Shown: positions 34,199 to 42,847, counted from the first letter of the stretch. The stretch: 64,000 nt of DNA from Streptomyces klenkii (GCF_003626645.1 NZ_RBAM01000004.1:434001-498000); one strand, 5' to 3'. The notes: generated by a model from the letters alone, not told the origin. Program-made: numbers and translations.

Positions 34199-34537
34199 GG
34201 GCGGCGTCGGCTGCTGGCGGGGCTCGCCGGACTCGCCGCGAGTGCCGCGCTCGGGGCCGGACGGCCTTCAGCCGCCGATCCGGCACCGCCCCGGCCTCGG
34301 CTTCAGCCGCCGTCGAAGCCGCATCCGTACCCGCACCCGAAGCCTCAGCCGCACCCGAAGCGGCAGTCCCAGACGAAGCCACATCCGAAGCCCCAGCCCC
34401 ATCCCGCGCCCACGCCTGTATCCGCATCCGCACCCACGCCCGGATCTCCAGGCCTCATCTTCCTCGGCGCGTACACATCCGTCCCGGGCGGCGGCGCCGG
34501 CATCGGCCTCGCCTCGTACGACCGGAAGACAGGGCGG
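34199..34537 (+). other. In-frame signal region of the lactonase without a start codon
   Basis: In the same frame as the lactonase, the bases before ATG 34538 encode a twin-arginine signal (GRRRLLAGLAGLAASAALGAG from 34199). A Pro/His/Lys-rich linker follows (PHPYPHPKPQPHPK...), then the first propeller strand GLIFLGAYTSVPGGGAG. The frame is open back to 34037 but contains no ATG or GTG there. Either a frameshift separates it from a start near 34029, or the start is non-standard. Confidence 0.7.
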
Positions 34538-35518
34538 ATGACCGGGGCGGGGGTGATCGAGGGGGTGGCCGACCCGTCCTACCTGGCGCTGCACCCGCGC
34601 GGGCACACCCTCTACGCCGTCAACGAGCAGCAGGACGGCAGTGTGACGGCCGTTCGGCTGGCCGACCGCCGGACCCTGGGGACGTGGAGCACCGGCGGCG
34701 CCCTGCCGTGCCACGTCTCGGTCCACCCGAGCGGCCGCTGGCTGCTGACGGCCAACTATCTCTCCGGCAGCGTGGCCGTTCACCCGATCGACGGAACGGG
34801 CACCTTGGCCGAGCCGTCCGACGTGGTCGCCCACCTCGTCCCCCCGCCCGGCCCGGGCCAGGAGAGCGCGCACGCCCACCAGATCATCACCAGCCCCGAC
34901 GGGCGCTTCGTCCTCGCCGTGGATCTCGGCAACGATACGGTGTACACGTATCGCCTCGACACAACCACCGGACGCCTTAAGCGAATTGCCTATGTGACCC
35001 TCGCTCCGGGCGCGGGTCCGCGCCATTTGACGTTCCACCCCCGCGGCCGGTTCGCGTATGTGGCGAACGAACTCGACAACACGGTCGTCGTCTGCGCCTA
35101 TGACCCGGCGACGGGTGACCTCAGCCCGGGACCGGCGCTGCGTACCGGTGCCGGCACAGGCCCCAGTTCCAGCCCGGGCCTCAGCTCCGGCATCGGCGGT
35201 GCCAAGAACTATCCGGCGCAGATCCTGGTCGGAAAGTCGGGCCGTTTCGCGTATCTCGCCAACCGGGGGCACAACAGCATCGCCCGCTATGCCGTCGAGG
35301 CGTCCGGCGCGCGGCTGCGCCTGCTGGACACCGTGCTGGTACGCGGCGACTTCCCGCGCCACATCGCTTTCTCCCCCGACGAGCGCCTGCTCTTCGCGGC
35401 GAACCAGGGGTCGGGTTCCGTGACGGTATTCCGGGCCGACCCGGGCACCGGTCGGCTCTCTCCTTCCGGTGCCCCCTACGCCGCCCCCGGTGCCGCCTGT
35501 GCAATGGTTCGCATTTGA
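34538..35518 (+). CDS. Lactonase-family beta-propeller protein (YbhE/Pgl-like), N-terminus upstream
   Basis: From the first in-frame ATG, 326 residues of a seven-bladed propeller of the 6-phosphogluconolactonase (YbhE) family. Repeated blades include SYLALHPRGHTLYAVNEQ, CHVSVHPSGRWLLTANYLSGSV, HQIITSPDGRFVLAVDLGNDTV, RHLTFHPRGRFAYVANELDNTV and RHIAFSPDERLLFAANQGSGSV. The first blade strand and a Tat signal lie upstream of this ATG (34199-34537), so the full protein is longer and probably secreted. As it stands the gene may be frameshifted. The substrate is not necessarily phosphogluconolactone in secreted members. Confidence 0.8.
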   Translation: MTGAGVIEGVADPSYLALHPRGHTLYAVNEQQDGSVTAVRLADRRTLGTWSTGGALPCHVSVHPSGRWLLTANYLSGSVAVHPIDGTGTLAEPSDVVAHLVPPPGPGQESAHAHQIITSPDGRFVLAVDLGNDTVYTYRLDTTTGRLKRIAYVTLAPGAGPRHLTFHPRGRFAYVANELDNTVVVCAYDPATGDLSPGPALRTGAGTGPSSSPGLSSGIGGAKNYPAQILVGKSGRFAYLANRGHNSIARYAVEASGARLRLLDTVLVRGDFPRHIAFSPDERLLFAANQGSGSVTVFRADPGTGRLSPSGAPYAAPGAACAMVRI

Positions 35519-35547
35519 CATTGTTTATCCCCTTCTCGGCGGGTGAC

Positions 35548-35583
35548 GAGAACTCGACTGACGACTTGTCGTCATGAGTTCTC
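35548..35583. promoter_or_regulatory. Interrupted palindrome upstream of the diaminopropionate operon
   Basis: GAGAACTC (35548-35555) and GAGTTCTC (35576-35583) are complementary outer arms, and GACGAC-TT-GTCGTC forms an inner palindrome. It lies in the 313-bp gap between the lactonase and sbnA. No T run follows, so an operator is as likely as a terminator. The rest of the gap holds no gene; the sbnA ribosome binding site region is weak. Confidence 0.5.
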
Positions 35584-35831
35584 ATGGACCGGCGAGACGT
35601 CTCCGGGCCAGAGTTGATCAACAGGGAGTGGCGGCCCGGCCTGCCGCCGCGCAACGGGGGGATCCGATGTGGAGTATGCGTTTCCTACAGCCTCTTTCGC
35701 TGACGCGCTCGTAGCAGCAGGCCGGTGGAACAGAGCAGGTCGGTGACCTTCCCACCTGCCGCAGCCCGCCGCCACGCCGGCCCGCCCGGGACACGGGGAA
35801 ACCCGGGGTACGCGGAAATGCGAGGCGATCA

Positions 35832-36848
35832 ATGATCTATCAGAGCACTCACGAAATGATTCTGGACGACGTGTTTCTCGACCTGTCCGGCTTCATATCA
35901 GGAGTCAATCTCCTGCTCAAGGTCGAAGGATTCAACCCGGCCGGTTCCATCAAGATGAAAGCCGCTGTCGGCCTGCTGGAGGATGCGGAGGACCGGGGGC
36001 TCCTGGGGCCGGGCGGGCACGTCATCGAATCCTCCTCCGGCAATCTCGGCATCGCGCTGAGCTCGGTGTGCGCCGCCCGCGGCTACCGCTTCACCTGCGT
36101 GGTCGACCCCAATACGTCCGCCCACAGCATTGCGCTGATGCGGGCCTACGGGGCGGAGGTCGTGTCCGTCGACCGGCGGGACAGCAACGGGGGATACCTG
36201 CAATCCCGTATCGACTACATCCACCGGCGCATCGCCGGCGATCCCGAACTCGTCTGGCCCAACCAGTACGCGAACCCGGCCAATCCCAGGGCGCATTACG
36301 AGCGCACGGCGGCCGCCATCGTCAAGCAAGGGCTCGACGTCGACTACCTCTTCGTCGGCGCCGGAACCACCGGGACGCTGATGGGCTGCGTCGCGTACTT
36401 CCGGGAGAACTCTCCGCAGACAAAGGTGATCGCCGTCGACACCGTCGGTTCCGTCACCTTCGGAAACCCGCCCGGAAGGCGCCACATACCGGGGCTGGGC
36501 ACCAGCAGGCGGCCCGAAATCCTCGACCCGGAACAGATCGGGAACGTGGTCATGGTCCCCGAGATCGAAGCCGTGCACATGTGCCGCCTGCTCGCCGCGA
36601 AGCGCGGCATCGCGGCCGGCGGATCGACCGGGTCCGTACTGGCCGCCGTCGAGCGACGGCGCGCGGAAATCCCTTCCGGCGCCCGGGTCGTGGCGATCGC
36701 ACCCGACCTCGGCGACCGCTATCTCAGCACCATCTACGACGACGCGTGGGTGCGGGAACGGTTCGGGGCGGAAGCGGCAGCGCCGTCGTCCGGCAGTTTC
36801 CCGCCACGCGCGCAGCCAAGGGTCCCGGCGCAGTCATGCCGGTCATGA
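35832..36848 (+). CDS. sbnA: SbnA-like N-(2-amino-2-carboxyethyl)-L-glutamate synthase
   Basis: A 338-residue PLP enzyme of the cysteine synthase fold. The PLP lysine lies in FNPAGSIKMKAAVGL, the substrate loop in VIESSSGNLGIALSSVC, the phosphate cradle in VGAGTTGTLMGCVAYF, and the C-terminal GGSTGSVLAAVE. SbnA joins O-phospho-L-serine and L-glutamate to give ACEGA, the precursor of L-2,3-diaminopropionate. The adjacent SbnB-type gene confirms the assignment over plain cysteine synthase. The last ~35 residues are a poorly conserved tail. Its 3' end runs into 17-bp tandem repeats. First gene of a five-gene operon. Confidence 0.9.
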   Translation: MIYQSTHEMILDDVFLDLSGFISGVNLLLKVEGFNPAGSIKMKAAVGLLEDAEDRGLLGPGGHVIESSSGNLGIALSSVCAARGYRFTCVVDPNTSAHSIALMRAYGAEVVSVDRRDSNGGYLQSRIDYIHRRIAGDPELVWPNQYANPANPRAHYERTAAAIVKQGLDVDYLFVGAGTTGTLMGCVAYFRENSPQTKVIAVDTVGSVTFGNPPGRRHIPGLGTSRRPEILDPEQIGNVVMVPEIEAVHMCRLLAAKRGIAAGGSTGSVLAAVERRRAEIPSGARVVAIAPDLGDRYLSTIYDDAWVRERFGAEAAAPSSGSFPPRAQPRVPAQSCRS

Positions 36849-36941
36849 ACGCGCGCGCCGGTCATGAACGCATGCCGAGTGCGAATACGTGCCGAGCATG
36901 AGTGCGTGCTGGTCATGAACACGTGCCGGTCATGAGTGCCA
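36838..36941. repeat. 17-bp tandem repeats between sbnA and sbnB
   Basis: Units of about 17 bp (GCCGGTCATGAACGCAT type) lie at 36857-36873, 36874-36890, 36891-36907, 36908-36924 and 36925-36941, preceded by a 19-bp variant at 36838-36856 that includes the sbnA stop. Copies differ at several places. The unit length is not a multiple of three. Confidence 0.85.
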
Positions 36942-37015
36942 TGCAGACCACAGCGTTTGAAGCCCGCACACCTCCGATCTCCAGTCCGTGATCCGAAGTC
37001 CCCGAAGGGAAAGCA

Positions 37016-38023
37016 ATGTTCGAGTTCAGCGTCATCGGCGGAAAGACCGCACGAGACATCATCGGCCGCACACGGCAGCAGATCGTGTCGGAGGTGCGCG
37101 ACACCTATCTGACCCACCACGCGGGCGAGTCGGTCAACCCCAACAGCTATTTCCTGCGCTTCCCCGACAAGCCCGACAGCCGCATCATCGCCCTGCCCGC
37201 CTACCTGGGTGGCAACGCCGATGTCGCAGGCATCAAGTGGATCAGCAGCTTCCCGGGCAACATCACCAAGGGGTTCCCGCGCGCCTCCGCGGCCCTCCTG
37301 CTCAACGATTACGAGACGGGCTACCCCTTCGCCTGCCTGGAGGCCTCCCAGATCAGCGCGGCCCGTACCGCCGCTTCCGCCGTCCTGGCCGCGGAACAGC
37401 TGACCGGCGGGCGCACCGCCCGGCGGCTGACCATCGTCGGCGCGGGCATCATCGCCCGCAACATCCTGGAGTTCTTCACCGCCCAGGAGTGGTCCGTGGA
37501 CGAGCTGGTCATTCACGACCGGCTGCCCGAGTACAGCAAGGCCTTTGCCGAGTACGCCACTTCCTCGCTGGGCCACCGGGCCACCACCGAGGATGACCTG
37601 ACGGCCGCCCTGACCGGCTCCGACCTCGTGGTCCTGGCCACCACGGCCGGCGAGCCGTACATCACGGACCCCGCCACCTTCGCCGCCGGCCAGGTCGTGC
37701 TGAACGTCTCGCTGCGCGACATCGGGCCGGAGATCATCCTGGGTGCGCAGAACATCCTCGACGACATCGACCACTGCCTGACCGCCAACACCTCGCCCCA
37801 CCTGGCCGAGCAGAAGTACGGCCACCGCGACTTCATCGACGGCACGCTCGCGGACGTCATCCGCGGCGACGTCCAGCCCGTCAAGGACCGTCCGGTGATC
37901 TTCTCCCCGTTCGGGCTGGGCGTCCTCGACCTCGCCGTGGGCATGCACGTCTACCGCACGGCGCGCGAGAGCGGCGAGTCGGTCGACGTACCGGACTTCT
38001 TCGGCGAGACCCGGCGGTGGTGA
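37016..38023 (+). CDS. sbnB: SbnB-like 2,3-diaminopropionate synthase (ACEGA dehydrogenase)
   Basis: A 335-residue member of the ornithine cyclodeaminase/mu-crystallin family. The substrate part reads PNSYFLRFPDKPDSRIIALPAYLGG...AGIKWISSFPGN; the NAD-binding motif LTIVGAGIIARNILEFF lies near residue 140; LVVLATTAGEPYI and the final FGLGVLDLAVGMHVY follow. SbnB oxidatively cleaves ACEGA to L-2,3-diaminopropionate and 2-oxoglutarate, forming NADH. GAAGGGAAAGCA precedes ATG 37016. It follows sbnA across the tandem repeats; its stop overlaps the next gene (GTGA). Confidence 0.92.
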   Translation: MFEFSVIGGKTARDIIGRTRQQIVSEVRDTYLTHHAGESVNPNSYFLRFPDKPDSRIIALPAYLGGNADVAGIKWISSFPGNITKGFPRASAALLLNDYETGYPFACLEASQISAARTAASAVLAAEQLTGGRTARRLTIVGAGIIARNILEFFTAQEWSVDELVIHDRLPEYSKAFAEYATSSLGHRATTEDDLTAALTGSDLVVLATTAGEPYITDPATFAAGQVVLNVSLRDIGPEIILGAQNILDDIDHCLTANTSPHLAEQKYGHRDFIDGTLADVIRGDVQPVKDRPVIFSPFGLGVLDLAVGMHVYRTARESGESVDVPDFFGETRRW

Positions 38024-40131
38024 CGATGACTTCTTCCTCCACCACACCCTTTTCTCCACCTCTGCCCACTAACCCTTTGTCTTCCTCGTCTCCTCTTTCT
38101 CCTCGGTCTTCTCTGTCTGCGGAACCCGGCGTCTGCATCATCGGTTTCGGCTCCCGGGGCCTCGGCGTCCTGGAACGGATCGTCACCCTGACCTCGGCCC
38201 CCGAATGGGGTGACAGGCCCTTCACCGTCGACATCGTCGATCCGCGGTGCGACGCCATCGGCATTCACGACCCGGCTCAGCCGGATTACCTGTTGCTCAA
38301 CACCACGTGCAGCCAGGTCTCGCCGTTCCCCGAGGAGGCCACGGTCGGCGACACGGTCGGCGACCGCGGGCCCAACCTGTACGAATGGGTCCGTGAACGC
38401 GGCCTCCGGCTGGCGGAGGACGGCTACACGCTCGTCCCGGCCGACGCCGCAGGCTCCGAGGGCCCCGCAACCCGCGAGATACGCGAGGACGACTACCTTC
38501 CGCGCCGCATCCTCGGCGAGTACCTCTCGTGGTTCCTTCAGCGGGTCCTGGACCGCGCGCTCGGCCACCTGGTGATCCGGTTCCACCGGACCGAGGCCGC
38601 GGAACTCACGGTCCTGCCCGACGGCAACCGCCGTATCGTCCTCGACGACGGCGGTGTCCTGACCGCCCCGTTCGTCTTCCTCACCACCGGACACACCCCG
38701 CCGGCCGCCCTGCCCGAACAGGAGCGGCCGCTGGGGGAGCACCGCAGGGTCCGGGAGATCTACCCGCCGGTGAGCCGGTTCGCCGCCATCCAGCCCGGCC
38801 AGACGGTCGCCCTCGCGGGCACCGGACTGTCCGGCATGGACGCCCTCGCAGCGCTCACCCTCGGCCGCGGCGGCAAGTACACCACCGCTGCTGACGGGAC
38901 GCTGCACTACGTCCCGAGCGGAGACGAGCCCCGCATCCTCCTGTACTCCCGTACGGGGCTGCCGTTCAGGGCCCGCCCCCGGGCCAACCGCGAGGGCCGG
39001 CTGTACGAGCCGCTGGCGTTCACGGCGGAGGCCGTCGACCGCTTGCGGGCCGACGCCCCCGAGGACGGCCTGAGCCTCCACGGCGACCTGCTGCCGCTCC
39101 TCCGCACCGAGATGCGCATCGCATTCCACCTCCGGTGTGCCGCACTCCTCGGCGATGGCGGGGTGAGGGAGAAGCGTACGACTGAGGACCGTACAACCGA
39201 GGACCGTACAACCGAGGACCGTACGGCCGAGGAACGTATGGCGGACGCCCTACGTGACGCCGCCGCGTCCGGCCGCCTGGACTCCGAGCTGGCCGGGCTG
39301 GACGACAAGCACCGCACGGCCTTCGGGACCCTGAACCCGGAGGAACTGCTCTTCCCCGAGACGGGCGGCCTCTCCGGCAGCCGCGCCTACCAGGACTGGT
39401 ACGGCGGCCGCCTCGCGGAGGACCTGGAACAGGCGGAGCTGGGCCTGGCCGGCAGCCCGCTCAAGGCCGCGCTGGAGGTCCTCCGCGACCGCCGTGAGCT
39501 GATACGCAGGGCCGTCGACTTCGCGGGGCTCGACGAGAAGTCCCACGACGAGTTCTACGGATCCTTCACCGCCGTACTGAACCGGTCCGTGACCGGCCCC
39601 CAGCTGGACCGGCATCAGGAGCTGCTCGCCCTGCTGCGGGCCGGGGTCGTCGCCGTCCCGTTCGGCCCCGCGCCGGAGGTGGCCTGGGACGAGGCGAGAG
39701 CCTGCTGGCGGCTGTCCTCCACCCGGCTGGCCGAGCCGTACTCCGCCACCGCCGACTGGCTGTGCCACGCCACGTCCGGCCAGCCGGACGTCGACCGCAC
39801 GGGCAGCCGGCTGCTCGCCGGCCTGGTCCGTACCGGCACCATCCGCCGCCACCGGTCTGCCGTGGCGAACAGCCGGGGCGTGGACCTCACACGCGGCCTG
39901 CATCCGGTCGGCAGCGACGGTGCGGCGGACGAGCGCATGTGGGTGCTAGGCCCGCTGTCCGAAGGCACCACGTTCTACAACCACTACGTGCCGTCGCCGG
40001 GCGGGTTCTCGCGGGCGTTGAGCGATGCGCACCGAAGCGTGGTGGAGATGCTCGCGGCGGCAGGAACTGCGGCACAGCTGTCCGAAAAGGAGTCACCCAC
40101 AGAGACATCATCCGCAAAGGTGGCTCTGTGA
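38020..40131 (+). CDS. FAD/NAD(P)-binding protein of the diaminopropionate operon
   Basis: About 703 residues. After a Ser/Pro-rich tail, a dinucleotide fold reads GVCIIGFGSRGLGVLERI, and a conserved LLLNTTCSQVSPFPEE segment follows. A second glycine motif, VALAGTGLSGMDALAALTLG, lies near residue 265. This is the FAD-NAD(P)-binding family (PF13454 type), related to amine/amino acid N-oxygenases and mostly uncharacterised. A short repeat RTTEDRTTEDRTTEDRTAEER interrupts the middle. The C-terminus has LGPLSEGTTFYNHYVPSPGG. GTG 38020 overlaps the sbnB stop; ATG 38026 is an alternative. It ends overlapping the permease gene. It may oxidise the diamino acid, but this is only inferred from context. 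Confidence 0.8.
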   Translation: MTMTSSSTTPFSPPLPTNPLSSSSPLSPRSSLSAEPGVCIIGFGSRGLGVLERIVTLTSAPEWGDRPFTVDIVDPRCDAIGIHDPAQPDYLLLNTTCSQVSPFPEEATVGDTVGDRGPNLYEWVRERGLRLAEDGYTLVPADAAGSEGPATREIREDDYLPRRILGEYLSWFLQRVLDRALGHLVIRFHRTEAAELTVLPDGNRRIVLDDGGVLTAPFVFLTTGHTPPAALPEQERPLGEHRRVREIYPPVSRFAAIQPGQTVALAGTGLSGMDALAALTLGRGGKYTTAADGTLHYVPSGDEPRILLYSRTGLPFRARPRANREGRLYEPLAFTAEAVDRLRADAPEDGLSLHGDLLPLLRTEMRIAFHLRCAALLGDGGVREKRTTEDRTTEDRTTEDRTAEERMADALRDAAASGRLDSELAGLDDKHRTAFGTLNPEELLFPETGGLSGSRAYQDWYGGRLAEDLEQAELGLAGSPLKAALEVLRDRRELIRRAVDFAGLDEKSHDEFYGSFTAVLNRSVTGPQLDRHQELLALLRAGVVAVPFGPAPEVAWDEARACWRLSSTRLAEPYSATADWLCHATSGQPDVDRTGSRLLAGLVRTGTIRRHRSAVANSRGVDLTRGLHPVGSDGAADERMWVLGPLSEGTTFYNHYVPSPGGFSRALSDAHRSVVEMLAAAGTAAQLSEKESPTETSSAKVAL

Positions 40132-41693
40132 ACGCTGCTCTCGCAACCCTCCCCATCCTCGTCACGCTGGGACTCCTCGCCCTCGGCGTGCGCGCGCTCT
40201 ACGCGGCCCTGTCGGCACTGGCCACCGCGATCGTCATCACGGCCACGTCCTTCCGTACCCCGCTCGCTGAACTCGGCCATGCCGAACAGCACATGCTGCC
40301 GACGATCGTCGAACTGGCCGCCATCCTCTTCGGTGGCATCCTGCTCAGCGAGCTGATGACCCGTACGGGCGCGCAGTCCCGTCTGGGCAACTGGATAGGC
40401 AGTGCCTGTAGTTCGCCCAGTCGTGCGGTTCTGCTCGTCATGCTTGGAGTGACGCCTTTCGCCGAATCGCTCACCGGCTTCGGCATCGGCGTCATCGTGG
40501 CCATCCCCCTGCTGCGTCAGTTGGGCCTGCCGCCCGCGAGGGCCGCAGTGGTCGGTCTGCTGGGTCTGGTCACGGTGCCGTGGGGGTCTCTGGCGCCGGG
40601 CAGCCTGGTCGCGGCGGAGCTCGGAGGGGTCGATTTCCAGCAACTGGGCATCGACTCCGCCCTGCTCTCCGCGCCGGTCTTCCTCATCACCGGATCGGCC
40701 ACGCTGATCGTCGCGCTCGGCGTGCGCCGCGCGGTGGCCTCGGCCGGTGACCTGTTGCTCGCCGTGGCGGCCCTCTGGGGCACCGTCTGGGCCGTCAACA
40801 CCTTCATCGGCGTGCCGCTGGCCGGCGTCCTCGGCGGCCTCGTCACGATGGTCGTTCTGCTGCTGGTCTCGCGGCTGCTGGAGAAGAGTGGCGCGGGCGC
40901 GCAGCGGGAGCCCATTGCCCGCACCCTCTCCCCGTACGGCTTCCTCGTCGCCGGCCTCCTGGTGAGCCGGCTGATCCTGGAGTCGGCGGGCGTCAAGGAA
41001 GGGTGGTGGACGGTCGTCGCCGGGCCCGGCGGCTGGCTGCTGCTGACCGCCGCCCTCACGCCGAAGCTGCTGGGGGCGGGCGAGCCCGTGCTGGGCACGG
41101 CCGCTCGCGCCGCGCTCGGCCGCTGGTGGCAGGTGACCCTGACGACGGTCGTGTTCCTGACCCTGGGCACCCTGCTCACCGTGACGGGCATGAGCCGCGA
41201 ACTCGCCGAGGCCTGCGCCTCGATCGGCTCCTCCTACCTCGTGCTCGCGCCGTGGATCGGTGCCATCGGCGGCTTCCTCGCCGGCTCCAACACCGGGGCC
41301 AACGCGATGTTCGCCGCCAGCCAGGCGAACACCGCCGAAGCGCTCGGCTACTCCACCGGCCACCTCGTGGCCGTGCAGAACGTGAGCGCGGCGCTCGCCT
41401 CGGGCGCCTCCAGCGCCCGTGTCGTCCTGGCGGCACAGCTGGCGGAGAACGCGCCGGGACCGGAAGCCGCGGCGGTCGTGCCGGCGCGGGAGTCCGTATC
41501 CGCATCCACGTCCACGTCCGCATCCGCATCGGGCGGCCGAACGGCGACGCCGGTGCTGCAAGCCCCGGCGGAAGCGGAAGCGGAGACGTCGACGGCCCGC
41601 CTGGTCGACACCCGATGGGTGCTGCGCACCGTGCTCTCGGTGCACGCGCTCGTGTTCCTCACGACGGGAGGGATAGCGGTCCTATGGCAGTGA
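40128..41693 (+). CDS. LctP-family (lactate permease-like) transporter
   Basis: About 521 residues with 12 or more hydrophobic segments. Family signatures are seen: MLPTIVELAAILFGGILLSELM, VTPFAESLTGFGIGVIVAIPLL, WGSLAPGS and AGSNTGANAMFAASQ...NVSAALASGASSARV. LctP proteins move lactate or glycolate with protons. A long Ser/Ala-rich loop (about residues 445-490, ESVSASTSTSASASGG) before the last helix is unusual. GTG 40128 overlaps the stop of the FAD protein gene (GTGA), with AAAGG 7 nt upstream. Here it probably imports a precursor or exports the operon product. Confidence 0.9.
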   Translation: MNAALATLPILVTLGLLALGVRALYAALSALATAIVITATSFRTPLAELGHAEQHMLPTIVELAAILFGGILLSELMTRTGAQSRLGNWIGSACSSPSRAVLLVMLGVTPFAESLTGFGIGVIVAIPLLRQLGLPPARAAVVGLLGLVTVPWGSLAPGSLVAAELGGVDFQQLGIDSALLSAPVFLITGSATLIVALGVRRAVASAGDLLLAVAALWGTVWAVNTFIGVPLAGVLGGLVTMVVLLLVSRLLEKSGAGAQREPIARTLSPYGFLVAGLLVSRLILESAGVKEGWWTVVAGPGGWLLLTAALTPKLLGAGEPVLGTAARAALGRWWQVTLTTVVFLTLGTLLTVTGMSRELAEACASIGSSYLVLAPWIGAIGGFLAGSNTGANAMFAASQANTAEALGYSTGHLVAVQNVSAALASGASSARVVLAAQLAENAPGPEAAAVVPARESVSASTSTSASASGGRTATPVLQAPAEAEAETSTARLVDTRWVLRTVLSVHALVFLTTGGIAVLWQ

Positions 41694-42700
41694 CACAGGC
41701 AACCGACAGGAAGAACGGTAGAACGGTAATGAAGCACCCCGTAGTGCTGATAGCCGACCCACTCTCGCCCGCTGCGGTCGACGCCCTGGGTGAGGACGTC
41801 GAGATCCGCCACGTCGACGGGACGGACCGGACCGCGCTGCTGGCGGCCGTCCGGGACGCCGACGCCCTGCTCGTCCGCAGTGGCACCCGCGCCGACGCCG
41901 AGGTCATCGACGCCGCACCCCGCCTCAAGGTCATCGGCCGGGCGGGCGTCGGCCTCGACAACGTCGACGTCGCCGCGGCCACCCGCGCCGGCGTCCTCGT
42001 GGCCAACACCCCCACGGCCAACATCGTCAGCGCCGCCGAGATGACCTGCGCCCTGCTGCTGGCAGCGGCCCGCAACGTCCCGCAGGCCGGCCACGCCCTG
42101 AAACAGGGCTCCTGGGAACGCAGCCGCTTCACGGGCGTGGAGCTCGCGGGCAAGGTGCTCGGCATCGTGGGCCTCGGCCGCATCGGTGTCCTGGTGGCCG
42201 AGCGGATGACCGCCTTCGGCATGAAGGTCATCGCCTACGACCCGTACGTGGTGGGTGATCGCGCCACGGAGCTCGGCATCGAGATGACCGGCCTCGACGA
42301 CCTCCTCACCCGCGCCGACTTCGTGACGGTCCACCTCCCGCGGACCCCCGAGACGATCGGCCTCATCGGCGCCGACGCCCTCCGGAAGGCCAAGCCCACC
42401 GCGTACTTCGTCAACGTCGCCCGCGGCGGCATCATCGACGAGGCCGCCCTGGCAGACGCCCTGCGCGCCGGCGACATAGCGGGCGCGGCCCTGGACGTCT
42501 TCGAGACCGAGCCGCCCTCCGGCTCCCCTCTCCTCACCCTGGACAACGTGGTGGTCACCCCTCACCTGGGCGCTTCCACCTACGAGGCCCAGGAAAAGGC
42601 AGGAACCCAGGTAGCCGAATCAGTAGCCCTGGCTCTGAAGGGCGCCCCGGTCCCCAACGCAGTAAACGCCCCGAGCCCCTACGCCGAGTCCATGGCCTAG
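41684..42700 (+). CDS. Short D-3-phosphoglycerate dehydrogenase-like protein (SerA type)
   Basis: About 338 residues of the D-2-hydroxyacid dehydrogenase family. It shows IGRAGVGLDNVDVAAATRAGVLVANTP, NAD motif LGIVGLGRIGVLVAERM, catalytic Arg in NVARGGIIDEAAL, Glu in DVFETEPP and His in VTPHLGASTYEAQEKAG. The HLGAST-EAQ tail is typical of phosphoglycerate dehydrogenase, but the intervening and ACT domains of full SerA (~530 residues) are absent, so serine feedback is probably lost. GGGAGGGA precedes ATG 41684, which overlaps the permease gene by 10 nt. It can feed 3-phosphohydroxypyruvate towards O-phosphoserine, the SbnA substrate. Confidence 0.87.
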   Translation: MAVTQATDRKNGRTVMKHPVVLIADPLSPAAVDALGEDVEIRHVDGTDRTALLAAVRDADALLVRSGTRADAEVIDAAPRLKVIGRAGVGLDNVDVAAATRAGVLVANTPTANIVSAAEMTCALLLAAARNVPQAGHALKQGSWERSRFTGVELAGKVLGIVGLGRIGVLVAERMTAFGMKVIAYDPYVVGDRATELGIEMTGLDDLLTRADFVTVHLPRTPETIGLIGADALRKAKPTAYFVNVARGGIIDEAALADALRAGDIAGAALDVFETEPPSGSPLLTLDNVVVTPHLGASTYEAQEKAGTQVAESVALALKGAPVPNAVNAPSPYAESMA

Positions 42701-42709
42701 CCCCTTGCC

Positions 42710-42734
42710 GGCCCGGCTCCCCCAGAGCCGGGCC
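42710..42734 (+). terminator. Terminator of the diaminopropionate operon
   Basis: GGCCCGGCTC at 42710-42719 pairs with GAGCCGGGCC at 42725-42734 around a 5-nt loop, 9 nt after the last stop codon. No T run. Confidence 0.65.
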
Positions 42735-42847
42735 CGCGCCCACCGAGCAACCACCCCCGAACCAGCTTCCGGTTCCCTTGCCCCACTCCAGGCCCGCCCT
42801 CCAGGGCGGTGCTCCCAAAGCCCAAAGACCAAAGGCCACAAAAACGA

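Noticed and set aside
35832..36848. Ordinary cysteine synthase
   Set aside because: The following SbnB gene and the overall pattern point to the ACEGA synthase branch.
36838..36941. Possible CRISPR array or coding repeat
   Set aside because: 17-bp units without spacers and not a multiple of three.
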